NCBI GenBank assembly: GCA_964353405.1 | Contig: CAYGWJ010000498.1 | Coordinates: 1-48,474, forward strand | DNA from: JBGLNJ01 sp964353405 | GTDB lineage: Bacteria; Chloroflexota; Anaerolineae; Fen-1058 | Length of the DNA: 48,474 bases | Reading direction: 5' to 3' | Notes under the pieces: generated by a model | Told to the model about the DNA's origin: nothing | The model's database searches: none | What the model saw: only the letters and a program-made list of their open reading frames with translations | Position numbers and translations under genes: made by a program | Part shown: one piece after another, positions 39,376 to 47,052 of the stretch | Layout of the letters: each line of letters opens with the position of its first letter | Position numbering within the stretch: the stretch's first letter is position 1

Positions 39376-39672
39376 GTGGTTACCTTGACTGACGAAATGT
39401 ATAACGACATGCAATATGAGGCGAGTGAATACCGACGACTCTTGATGGTCTGCCGGGAGCGAATGGCTTGCGAGAGGGAGCGAGCAGACCATGCAGAAAG
39501 AACCCTAGAGACATTACTGACGGCCTTGCGGAGATTGGTGGAAGAGTTCAATCCGGACATCTCCCGCAGGGTCGCACAGCCCGCAGACACTGAAGCTGCA
39601 ACATTGGTTTATTGGCAGGGATGTGAGCTCATTCAGCAGATACAAAGAGAGGCCGAGTACCTACCCTGCTAG
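39376..39672 (+). CDS. 98-aa coiled-coil protein of unknown function
   Basis: From GTG 39376 (GAGGTG upstream) the product has 98 aa. Most of it is a charged helix likely to form a coiled coil (RRLLMVCRERMACERERADH, then LETLLTALRRLVEEFNPD), ending QGCELIQQIQREAEYLPC. The earlier in-frame start at 39313 lacks a ribosome site. The TAG stop lies exactly at the TA that begins the palindromic element at 39672, so the insertion may have cut off a longer C-terminus. No family recognised. Confidence 0.65.
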   Translation: MVTLTDEMYNDMQYEASEYRRLLMVCRERMACERERADHAERTLETLLTALRRLVEEFNPDISRRVAQPADTEAATLVYWQGCELIQQIQREAEYLPC

Positions 39673-39792
39673 GAGCTTGTCGGAGAGAACCCCTGACGGG
39701 CCGGAATCAAGGCTTCAGCCGGTGAGCACGCGGCGATTTTCGGCCAAAACCGGCTAAAGCCTAGACTCCGAAACGCCTCTCCGACAAGCTGC
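39672..39792. repeat. MITE-like palindromic element, type C
   Basis: About 121 bases with termini GGAGCTTGTCGGAGAG and the reverse complement of GCAGCTTGTCGGAGAG (15 of 16 matching), bounded by TA at 39670-39671 and 39793-39794. Inside are GGCTTCAGCCGG and CCGGCTAAAGCC as a second pair. It has the plan of copy A and B but an unrelated sequence. The rest of the gap, 39795-40066, holds nothing recognisable. Confidence 0.75.
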
Positions 39793-40066
39793 TAGGCATT
39801 AGACGGCGGCAGACAGGATCTGATATTTACATTTGTTGTGCCGCTCCCGTGTCTGGGAGTGGCGTAATGGCAGGCTAACTTGCCAGCGACCGATCCCTCA
39901 CGCCCATTTTCCGGCGCACGCCACCTTTCGAAAAACTGGCTTGGTGGTCTGCTGCGACATCCCGTAAGTGAGACTATTGACAGCCGGTCATTCCCGCCCT
40001 ATACTGTAGTTGTGCCACCTGCGCCGAGCGGCTCTGCCAGTCACTGTAAGGAAAGGAGATGAGGGC

Positions 40067-40166
40067 ATGCTTCACCTGGATCTCACCACCGAGGAACAGC
40101 AAACACGTCCTGACCAAACTCATCCAGGCCCTGCAGGCAGTGCCGGTAGCTATGCCAGTCACGTAA
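40067..40166 (+). pseudogene. small frameshifted gene upstream of dodecin
   Basis: ATG 40067 has AAGGAAAGGAG upstream and starts MLHLDLTTEEQQ, the usual opening of a group of short proteins that begin 'LHIDLTxEEQ'. After that the expected helix continues in another frame (HVLTKLIQALQAVPVAMPVT, stop 40166). One base change near 40103 would join them. As it stands the first frame runs to about 37 residues. The 3' end GCTATGCCAGTCACGTAAG nearly repeats GCTCTGCCAGTCACTGTAAG just upstream of the ATG. Confidence 0.4.
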
Positions 40167-40244
40167 GACAATCCTATTGACATCAGGATCAACCGAACAG
40201 CGCGACGCGGCAGTTTTGCCGCGCCCATTCGAAAGGAGGGCCAC

Positions 40245-40463
40245 ATGGCCGAGAGCGTCTACAAAGTCATCGAGTTGATCGGAACCAGCGCCGAGTCGTG
40301 GGAAAAGGCCGCCGCGGCCGCCGTCGAGACTGCGGCGAAATCCCTGCGCGACCTCCGCATCGCCGAGGTCACCCAGCTGGATATGCAAATCGAGGGCGGC
40401 ACAGTGCGCGCTTACCGGGCCAAGGTCAAGGTCTCTTTCAAGTATCTGCATCCAGACGATTGA
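40245..40463 (+). CDS. dodecin
   Basis: A 72-aa protein with the dodecin fold signature: YKVIELIGTSAESWEKAAAA at the start, then AAKSLRDLRIAEVTQLDMQI and YRAKVKVSFKYL. Dodecins form hollow 12-mers that bind and store flavins (or CoA in some bacteria). AAAGGAGG lies 5 bases before the ATG. The Trp in ESWEKA is the flavin-stacking residue. It may buffer flavin for enzymes such as the nitroreductase, but no genetic link is visible. Confidence 0.93.
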   Translation: MAESVYKVIELIGTSAESWEKAAAAAVETAAKSLRDLRIAEVTQLDMQIEGGTVRAYRAKVKVSFKYLHPDD

Positions 40464-40668
40464 GCTCAGCCTGACCGGGCCACTCTGGCCAATTGAATTG
40501 CCGAGCGGAACGCCCATGGGCATCAAGCGACTGGGGCAGGTTTTACGCGCCTGCCACCAGAACGATTCCCTGTTGATCATTCACCGCCCACCCACCGCCT
40601 CGCCCACTGTGCCGCCGTTATTCTGACGCCATCCGTGCAAGACGGGCCGAATCGTGTAGAATAGTCTC

Positions 40669-41859
40669 ATGATCAACTCACGTCTTGCACTTGTAGCCAC
40701 GGTTCTGCTGACGCTTGCGGCGATGCTGGCCTGCGCGCAGCGGCCCACACCCACTGCGCCGGTCGCGCCAACGGCAACGGTTGCCCCGCCGACGGTGACG
40801 TTTGTCTCGCCACTCAAGCCGCTCTCGCCCATCCCGACGCCGTCCCGCGCCAGGCCTACTCTTCCTGTTGCACGTCCCACGCTTCCACCCCAGGCGGCAC
40901 GCACCCACATTTTCCTGCCGCAGATTTTCAAGGACTATCAAGCGCCGACGGCTGCCGCTGCGCCGCGCGTCATTCCGACTTCCGTCATCCCCAAGACGAC
41001 CATCCCCGTCAACCTGGGTGGGCTGCACGTCGAAGCCACCGGCGACCACACCGGCTACGAGGAATTCCTGCGCGCATGTTCGGCCGCGAACCGGCCCGTG
41101 GCGCTCATCAAGGTCTTTGGCGATGGTTACTCGGCCAAAATCGCCAAAGAGATTGACCCGCGCACTGTCACCATCTGGCGCAAGCCAACCAAGACAGGCC
41201 ACGACGATTACATGGACAATCCGCCCGGCGATTGGAACTGGCCGGCGAGCGAGACCGCCGAGCGTGTGCACAATTGGATGCAGGCCATGTATCCGGACTG
41301 GGAAGCCAACCGCCAGTACATTGACTATTTCGAAATCGTCAACGAGCCGAACATGGCGACGGTGACGCAGACCCAGCGCGCGACCGAGTTTATGCTGGCA
41401 GCGATGCAAGAGGCAGAACAGCAGAATCCCCCCTATCACCTGGCGATCTGGTCCTTCAGCAGCGGGACGCCGGAGCAGTGGCAAGCGGACATCCTTGCCC
41501 CCACCCTGCGCTATGCCGCCGAGCATGGACATATCCTCAGCGTGCACGATGGGTCGGTCAGCGAGGAACGACGACTGTTTCGCGAGGCGGCCAAGGATGG
41601 CACGGCGCTGAGGTATCGCATGTTCCAGCCGATGCTGGGTCAGTTCATGCCGCGCGTCGCGATTACGGAAGCCTACCAACCGGGCGGCTATGAGATTCCC
41701 GATTGGTTCGACTGGCAATGGTATCTCACCGAGCTGGCAAAGGACCAGGTCATCGGCGCGGCGTGGTTCACGCTGGGGCCGTATGACTTTGGTGGTGGCG
41801 ATGTCAATGTCGTCGCGCAACTGCCTTCATTTACGCTGGTGTTGGGGTGCAAGGAGTAA
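40669..41859 (+). CDS. glycosidase-like lipoprotein (family member 2)
   Basis: A 396-aa lipoprotein with lipobox (LAAMLAC) and a Thr/Pro linker that contains HIFLPQIFKDY, an echo of the 'YLPVVLR' tail. From residue 110 a glycoside-hydrolase-like barrel follows: EIVNEPNMATVTQ holds the probable acid/base Glu and VAITEAYQPGGYEIPDW the nucleophile Glu. WYLTELAKDQVIGAAWFTLG lies near the end. It is clearly homologous to the middle of the 44860 protein (shared AAEHGH, VHDGSV, ERRLFR, ITEAYQ) and more distantly to the end of the 13839 protein. It ends 4 bases before uvrB. Substrate unknown. Confidence 0.85.
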   Translation: MINSRLALVATVLLTLAAMLACAQRPTPTAPVAPTATVAPPTVTFVSPLKPLSPIPTPSRARPTLPVARPTLPPQAARTHIFLPQIFKDYQAPTAAAAPRVIPTSVIPKTTIPVNLGGLHVEATGDHTGYEEFLRACSAANRPVALIKVFGDGYSAKIAKEIDPRTVTIWRKPTKTGHDDYMDNPPGDWNWPASETAERVHNWMQAMYPDWEANRQYIDYFEIVNEPNMATVTQTQRATEFMLAAMQEAEQQNPPYHLAIWSFSSGTPEQWQADILAPTLRYAAEHGHILSVHDGSVSEERRLFREAAKDGTALRYRMFQPMLGQFMPRVAITEAYQPGGYEIPDWFDWQWYLTELAKDQVIGAAWFTLGPYDFGGGDVNVVAQLPSFTLVLGCKE

Positions 41860-41863
41860 CGGC

Positions 41864-43873
41864 ATGTCACGCTTCGAACTCGTCTCTGACTTTCAGCCCA
41901 CCGGCGATCAGCCGGAAGCCATTGCTAGACTCGTCGCTGGCATCGCCCAAGGCCTTCAGCATCAAGTCCTGCTCGGCGCAACCGGCACGGGCAAGACGTT
42001 CGCCGTCGCGTCTATCGTGGCGCAGGTGCAGCGCCCAACGCTGGTCATGTGCCACAACAAGACGCTCGCCGCGCAGCTCTATTCAGAGTACAAATCCTTC
42101 TTTCCCAACAACGCCGTCGAATACTTTGTCTCGTACTATGACTATTACCAGCCAGAAGCCTACATCCCGCGCACCGACACCTACGTCGAAAAAGAGACCG
42201 ACATCAACCAAGAGATCGAACGGCTCAGACTGGCAGCCATGTCATCCGTGTTTTCTCGGCGCGATGTCATCGTGGTCGCGTCGGTCTCGTGCATCTATGC
42301 GCTGGGCAACCCGCAAGAATGGGGCCGCGTCGTCGTCGTGCTCAAGCGCGGCGAAATCCGGCGGCGCGATGGCGTCCTGCGTCACCTGGTGGACATTCAG
42401 TACGAGCGCAACGACATCGAGCTGCGCCCCGGACGTTTCCGCGTGCGCGGCGACACGCTCGAAGTCATGCCCGCGACCGGCGAGACGGTCTTTCGCGTCG
42501 AGTTCTTTGGCAATGAGATTGACCGCATCACCGAAGTAGACTCGGTCACAGGCCAGGTGCTCCGCACGCACGAGCAAATCAGCATCTACCCGGCCAAGCC
42601 CTTTGTCACACCGGAAGAACAAATGGATCGCGCCATCCACGACATCGAAACCGAGCTGGCCGAGCGGCTCGACTATCTCCGCAAGAACGACAAACTGCTC
42701 GAAGCGCAGCGGCTGGAGCAGCGCTGCAAGTTCGACCTCGAGATGATGCGCGAGGTAGGTTACTGCTCCGGCATCGAAAACTATTCGCGGCACATTGACG
42801 GCCGCCCGGCCGGCGCCGCGCCGTGGACGTTGATGGATTACTTTCCCGACGACTATATGCTCATCGTGGACGAAAGCCACATGACCTTGCCGCAAGTGCG
42901 CGGGATGTTTAACGGCGACCGCAGCCGCAAAGGAGTGCTGGTGGATTACGGCTTCCGCCTGCCGTCTGCGCTCGACAACCGCCCCCTCACGTTTGACGAA
43001 TTCGAGCGCCACATTCGCCAGGCGATTTACACCTCAGCCACGCCGGGGCCTTATGAGATGCAGCACAGCCAGCAGACCGTCCAACAAATCATCCGCCCCA
43101 CCGGGCTGGTTGAACCACAAATCATCGTCAAGCCTGTGCAAGGCCAGGTGGATGACCTCGTCGGAGAGATTCGCCAGCGCGCGGAAAAACACGAGCGCGT
43201 GCTCGTCACCACGCTCACCAAGCGCATGGCCGAAGACCTGGCCGACTATTTGCTGGAGCTGGGCGTCAAGGTACACTATCTCCACAGCGAAGTACAGACC
43301 ATCGAGCGCGTCGAGATTTTGCGCGACCTGCGCCTGGGCGCATACGACGTGATCGTGGGCATCAACCTCTTGCGTGAAGGCCTGGACCTGCCGGAAGTCT
43401 CGCTCGTCGCCATCCTCGACGCGGACAAGGAAGGCTTTTTGCGCAGCGAGCAATCGCTCATCCAGACGATGGGCCGCGCGTCACGTCACGTCAACGGCGC
43501 CGTCATCATGTACGCCGACAAAGTCACCGACTCGATGAAGCGCGCGATGGACGAGACGGACCGGCGCCGCGCTGTCCAGGTGCAATACAACGAAGAACAC
43601 GGCATCGTCCCCGCCAGCATCGTCAAGGCCGTGCGCGACCTGACCGATTCTGTTCGCGCCGCGGCCCGCGAGAAAGCCAAGCCCGGCGCCAAGATACCCA
43701 AGGACGAAGTGGCTCGCCTCATCCGCGAACTGGAAAAGCAGATGAAGCAAGCCGCGCAGGAATTGGAATTCGAAAAAGCCGCGCTCTTGCGCGATCAGAT
43801 TTTCGAGTTGCGGCAGGAATTGGAAGACGAGAAACTGCCCGAGTGGGAGCGAGTTCGCCGTGGGGCGCTATAG
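41864..43873 (+). CDS. uvrB: excinuclease ABC subunit B
   Basis: A 669-aa helicase-like damage-verification subunit of nucleotide excision repair. Walker A is LLGATGTGKTF and the beta-hairpin is in YFVSYYDYYQPEAYIP. The DEAD-like motif is LIVDESHMTLPQ. Motifs V/VI are EGLDLPEVSLVAILDADKEG and QTMGRASRHVNG. The C-terminal UVR motif (LEKQMKQAAQELEFEKAALL) binds UvrC. ATG at 41864 is the family start. The gene lies 4 bases after the glycosidase-like gene and is probably cotranscribed with it, an unusual partnership. Confidence 0.97.
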   Translation: MSRFELVSDFQPTGDQPEAIARLVAGIAQGLQHQVLLGATGTGKTFAVASIVAQVQRPTLVMCHNKTLAAQLYSEYKSFFPNNAVEYFVSYYDYYQPEAYIPRTDTYVEKETDINQEIERLRLAAMSSVFSRRDVIVVASVSCIYALGNPQEWGRVVVVLKRGEIRRRDGVLRHLVDIQYERNDIELRPGRFRVRGDTLEVMPATGETVFRVEFFGNEIDRITEVDSVTGQVLRTHEQISIYPAKPFVTPEEQMDRAIHDIETELAERLDYLRKNDKLLEAQRLEQRCKFDLEMMREVGYCSGIENYSRHIDGRPAGAAPWTLMDYFPDDYMLIVDESHMTLPQVRGMFNGDRSRKGVLVDYGFRLPSALDNRPLTFDEFERHIRQAIYTSATPGPYEMQHSQQTVQQIIRPTGLVEPQIIVKPVQGQVDDLVGEIRQRAEKHERVLVTTLTKRMAEDLADYLLELGVKVHYLHSEVQTIERVEILRDLRLGAYDVIVGINLLREGLDLPEVSLVAILDADKEGFLRSEQSLIQTMGRASRHVNGAVIMYADKVTDSMKRAMDETDRRRAVQVQYNEEHGIVPASIVKAVRDLTDSVRAAAREKAKPGAKIPKDEVARLIRELEKQMKQAAQELEFEKAALLRDQIFELRQELEDEKLPEWERVRRGAL

Positions 43874-43922
43874 GAATCGCGCCCCCAGTCCCAGTTTTGA
43901 ATCCGCCACTGGAAAACGCCAC

Positions 43923-43951
43923 TTGGCGTTTGTCGCCGGATGCTCTATAAT
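43923..43951 (+). promoter_or_regulatory. promoter of the amidase gene
   Basis: TTGGCG (43923-43928), 17 bases and TATAAT (43946-43951). The -10 overlaps the first in-frame TTG of the amidase frame, so translation must begin further downstream. Confidence 0.75.
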
Positions 43952-43986
43952 TGGAACTCGTGAGCCAAGGCATTGAGAGACGACCG

Positions 43987-44787
43987 GTGACACGCCAGAG
44001 ACCATCGAAGGAACCCTACTTTCGATGGGGCACGCTCGATTGGCTGCAGCGCACATCGGCGACGGTGGCCGTCCTGATCGTCCTGGCGGCTGTCGCGCTG
44101 CTCGCTTACTCGTTCGCCGGGCCCGCCCGCGCCGGCGATGCGGCGGGCCGCCCGCACGCTCCCGCGCCGCTGGCAATTTTCATCCGGCCCACTGCCACGC
44201 CCAGGCCCACGCCGCCCGGCCCTACCCCTATCCCCACTGTGGCGATTCCTCGTATCGGCATCGTGTCCGGGCATCACGGCAACGATTCCGGCGCGGTCTG
44301 CAAGGATGGGCTGACCGAGGCGTCGGTCAACTATGACGTTGCCAATCGCGTGGCAGGCGAGATGCGCCAGCGCGGCTACCGGGTGGACGTGCTAGACGAG
44401 TTCGACCCGCGCCTCGACAACTATCGCGCGCTACTGCTGCTCTCCATTCACGCCGACTCGTGCGATTATATCAACGACGAAGCGACCGGCTTTAAAGTGG
44501 CGCACGTGCTGGACAGCCGCGTTCCTGAGCAGGAAGACAAGCTGGTCGAATGCATCGGCGACCGGTACGCCGCTCGCACCGGGATGCGCTTCCATAAGAA
44601 CAGCGTCACGCGCGACATGACCAACTATCATGGCTTTTACGAGGTCGCGCCCGATACGCCTTCGGCGATTATCGAGACCGGCTTTCTGCGGCTCGACCGA
44701 GCCATCCTCACCGAGCGCGCCGACCTCGTGGCGCAAGGCATCGTGGATGGCTTGATGTGCTACTTGAGTGTTCGCGGAACTCCTTGA
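43987..44787 (+). CDS. membrane-anchored N-acetylmuramoyl-L-alanine amidase
   Basis: About 266 aa from GTG 43987; an in-frame start at 43951 is inside the promoter, and GTG 43960 is another option. One membrane helix (ATVAVLIVLAAVALLAYSFA) and a Pro/Thr linker precede an Amidase_3 domain. Zinc ligands are His in SGHHGNDSGAV, Glu in GLTEASVNYD and His in LLSIHADSCD, and the catalytic Glu is in SAIIETGFLRLD. It cleaves the amide between muramic acid and L-Ala in peptidoglycan outside the membrane. It is followed by the SH3b-carrying protein at 44860, which could share wall targeting. Confidence 0.9.
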   Translation: MTRQRPSKEPYFRWGTLDWLQRTSATVAVLIVLAAVALLAYSFAGPARAGDAAGRPHAPAPLAIFIRPTATPRPTPPGPTPIPTVAIPRIGIVSGHHGNDSGAVCKDGLTEASVNYDVANRVAGEMRQRGYRVDVLDEFDPRLDNYRALLLLSIHADSCDYINDEATGFKVAHVLDSRVPEQEDKLVECIGDRYAARTGMRFHKNSVTRDMTNYHGFYEVAPDTPSAIIETGFLRLDRAILTERADLVAQGIVDGLMCYLSVRGTP

Positions 44788-44859
44788 GCCGGGGTGTGGC
44801 GCACGCCGCGTGACCGCCGCTTTGCTCAGCGGCCACAGTCCGATGAAAGGAAGGCTGCA

Positions 44860-46863
44860 ATGGGCGCCAATCTTTTCAAGACTCCAGGGTTTGAAACAAC
44901 CCGGTGGAACAAAGTTGATCCGTGGGGCTCGATGACAGTCCCCGAAGGCTGGAACGTGTTCTTTCTCGACCAGCCCGGCAAACACAAGATTCCCTGGGAT
45001 CGCAACAACGACAGCGGCTTTGGTTCTCCTGAATTCAGGCCGGTTCCAAATGAGCTGCCTTTCCTCGACCCGCCTCGCGTCCATTGCGGCCAATGGGCGG
45101 CGTGCCTGCTGGCGACGTGGAAGGTTATTGATGCGGGGCTCTACCAGCAAGTCAGCGTGACGCCCGGACAAAAGCTGCGCCTCTCGGCGTGGGCGCACGG
45201 CTGGAGCAACTCGGGCTCTGGCGACGCGGCTGCGTCCGGCAAGCACGCCAACGACCCCAGGTGGAGCGATGGGGAGGGGGTGGGCTACAATGCTTTCTTC
45301 CAGCTGGCCGACCCCGCCTGGCCCAACAAGGGAGGCAGCCAGCTCGACGACGCTGCGCGTAACATGGTCTTTCAAGTCGGCATGGATCCCACTGGCGGCG
45401 CCAACGCTTTCGCCTCCACCGTCGTGTGGGGACCGGGCGCGCACATCTATAATGTGTTCCACGAGGTCCCGCCTGTTGAGGTGACCGCGCAATCCGGAAC
45501 GGTGACAGTGTTCCTCCGCACCAAAAACTTGTGGGGCTTGATGCACAACGATGCCTATTGGGATGAGCCTGTCCTCGAGGCCGTGGACACAGTCGAGACG
45601 CCCGGAACGCCGCCGGTCACACCTCCCGTGACCACTCCACCCGCCACATCGCCAACCGGCATTCCGCGCTACGAGGTTCCGGTCAACAAGAGCGGCTTGC
45701 ATATCGTAGCGACAGGCAGCCACAACGGCTATGACGAATACCTGCGGCGCTGCGCCGAGGCCGGGCGGCCCGTCGGGCTGATCAAAGTGATGCGCGACGG
45801 CGGCGCGGCGCATTTGGCTAAGGAAATCAGCCCCAAGACCTACACCTGCTGGCGCTGGTTCGTGGACGACGACGACACGCCGGGCGGCAACTGGCAATGG
45901 CCCGCTTCCGATTCCAAAAAGGGCGCTCTCAGGTGGATGAGCAAACTGTACGGGATGTGGGAGATTGACCGGCCATGGGTAGACTTTTACGAGTTCCTGA
46001 ATGAGCCGGATCCCGCCGACGCCAACGCGATGGCGCGCGCCACCGAGTTTGTGCAGTATGCCATGGAAGACGCCGAAAGCCACGGATTCAAGACCGCCAT
46101 CTGGTCCTTTACAGCAGGTCTGCCCCGGTCGCCCACCGTCATGCCGGGCGACTTTGCCCAGGCCGAAGCACTCCTGCTCACCTTGAAATGGGCCGCCGAG
46201 CACGGCCACGCCTTTGCGGTGCACGATGGCAGCGTCAACGACGAGCGCCGCTTGTTCCGACAGGGTTATGAGGACAGGACCGCGCTCCGCTATCGCTACG
46301 TCAAAGCGCTGATGGATGCCAGGGGCTGGCCGATTCCCTACGTCGTCATCACCGAAGCATACCAGGTGGACGGCTACCGCAAGCCTGACTGGAATGACTG
46401 GCAGTGGTATCTCACCGAGTTAGCCAAAGACGATTACGTGTTGGGTTGCGCGTGGTTCACGTTGGGCGATTACGAATTCAGCCCCGGTCAAAATGTCAAC
46501 GTGGACAGTCAACTGAGCCGACTGGCCGACCTGTGCATCAAGATGCCCCTGCCCGTCCCGGCGCCAGCCGAGCCAACGGAAAAAGAGCCTCTCGAGCCAA
46601 CCGTGGCTATTCCGGCAGAACAACCCCGCAGCATGATCGTCCAGGCGAGCGTGACGCCTTACGGCGGACTAAAAGTGCGCACGGCACGCAACGTCGAGGC
46701 GGACTATATAGAAGCATTGCCGGCCGGCGCATCGGTCACGGTCCTTGAAGGCTCGCTGACCGAAGGCGGCGAGACCTGGATGCGCATCCGCACAGCGTCG
46801 GGCAACGAAGGCTGGGCGCGCACTTGCAGCGGAGATGTAGTCTACCTCAAGCCCGCGAGCTAA
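44860..46863 (+). CDS. glycosidase-like protein with N-terminal jelly roll and C-terminal SH3b (family member 3)
   Basis: A 667-aa protein from ATG 44860 (AAAGGAAGG upstream). Residues 1-240 look like a carbohydrate-binding jelly roll (LFKTPGFETTRWNK, GLYQQVSVTPGQKLRLSAWA). Residues 265-560 are the glycosidase-like barrel with FYEFLNEPDPADAN and VVITEAYQVDGYRKPDW as probable catalytic sites. The last 75 residues are an SH3b module (TPYGGLKVRTARNVEADYI, NEGWART). No signal peptide is visible, as in the 13839 protein. The TAA at 46861-46863 lies at the edge of palindromic element B, so the end may have been changed by its insertion. Confidence 0.85.
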   Translation: MGANLFKTPGFETTRWNKVDPWGSMTVPEGWNVFFLDQPGKHKIPWDRNNDSGFGSPEFRPVPNELPFLDPPRVHCGQWAACLLATWKVIDAGLYQQVSVTPGQKLRLSAWAHGWSNSGSGDAAASGKHANDPRWSDGEGVGYNAFFQLADPAWPNKGGSQLDDAARNMVFQVGMDPTGGANAFASTVVWGPGAHIYNVFHEVPPVEVTAQSGTVTVFLRTKNLWGLMHNDAYWDEPVLEAVDTVETPGTPPVTPPVTTPPATSPTGIPRYEVPVNKSGLHIVATGSHNGYDEYLRRCAEAGRPVGLIKVMRDGGAAHLAKEISPKTYTCWRWFVDDDDTPGGNWQWPASDSKKGALRWMSKLYGMWEIDRPWVDFYEFLNEPDPADANAMARATEFVQYAMEDAESHGFKTAIWSFTAGLPRSPTVMPGDFAQAEALLLTLKWAAEHGHAFAVHDGSVNDERRLFRQGYEDRTALRYRYVKALMDARGWPIPYVVITEAYQVDGYRKPDWNDWQWYLTELAKDDYVLGCAWFTLGDYEFSPGQNVNVDSQLSRLADLCIKMPLPVPAPAEPTEKEPLEPTVAIPAEQPRSMIVQASVTPYGGLKVRTARNVEADYIEALPAGASVTVLEGSLTEGGETWMRIRTASGNEGWARTCSGDVVYLKPAS

Positions 46864-46951
46864 GAGCCTATCCGAAAACTGGAGTGCAGGCTTCAGCCTG
46901 CCTTTCCCCACGCGGACTAGAGTCCGCACTCTGGAGGTTTTCGGATAGGTT
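46863..46951. repeat. MITE-like palindromic element, copy B
   Basis: The reverse complement of copy A (10169-10258) with about four differences in 89 bases. Termini are GAGCCTATCCGAAAAC and GTTTTCGGATAGGTTC. The left TA (46861-46862) is part of the stop codon of the preceding gene; no clear TA remains at the right end. Confidence 0.85.
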
Positions 46952-46984
46952 CAAAGCCGTGCGCGCACACCCGATCCGTTAACC

Positions 46985-47019
46985 AATCGCCCCAGCCCTG
47001 TACAGGCTGGGGCGATTTT
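46985..47019. terminator. bidirectional intrinsic terminator
   Basis: ATCGCCCCAGCC and GGCTGGGGCGAT pair over 12 bases around the loop CTGTACA and are followed by TTTTG. It lies between convergent genes ending at 46863 and 47053. Confidence 0.88.
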
Positions 47020-47052
47020 GTTCTCAACCTCCAGAGCGCTGGCCTGGCGTTT

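Noticed and set aside
40516..40626. 36-codon frame MGIKRLGQVLRACHQNDSLL after dodecin
   Set aside because: No ribosome site or clear family; a faint likeness to Gar1-type starts is not enough to call a gene.
44431..46224. 597-codon open frame on the minus strand
   Set aside because: Antisense to the amidase and the glycosidase-like gene, with no recognisable motif and no ribosome site.
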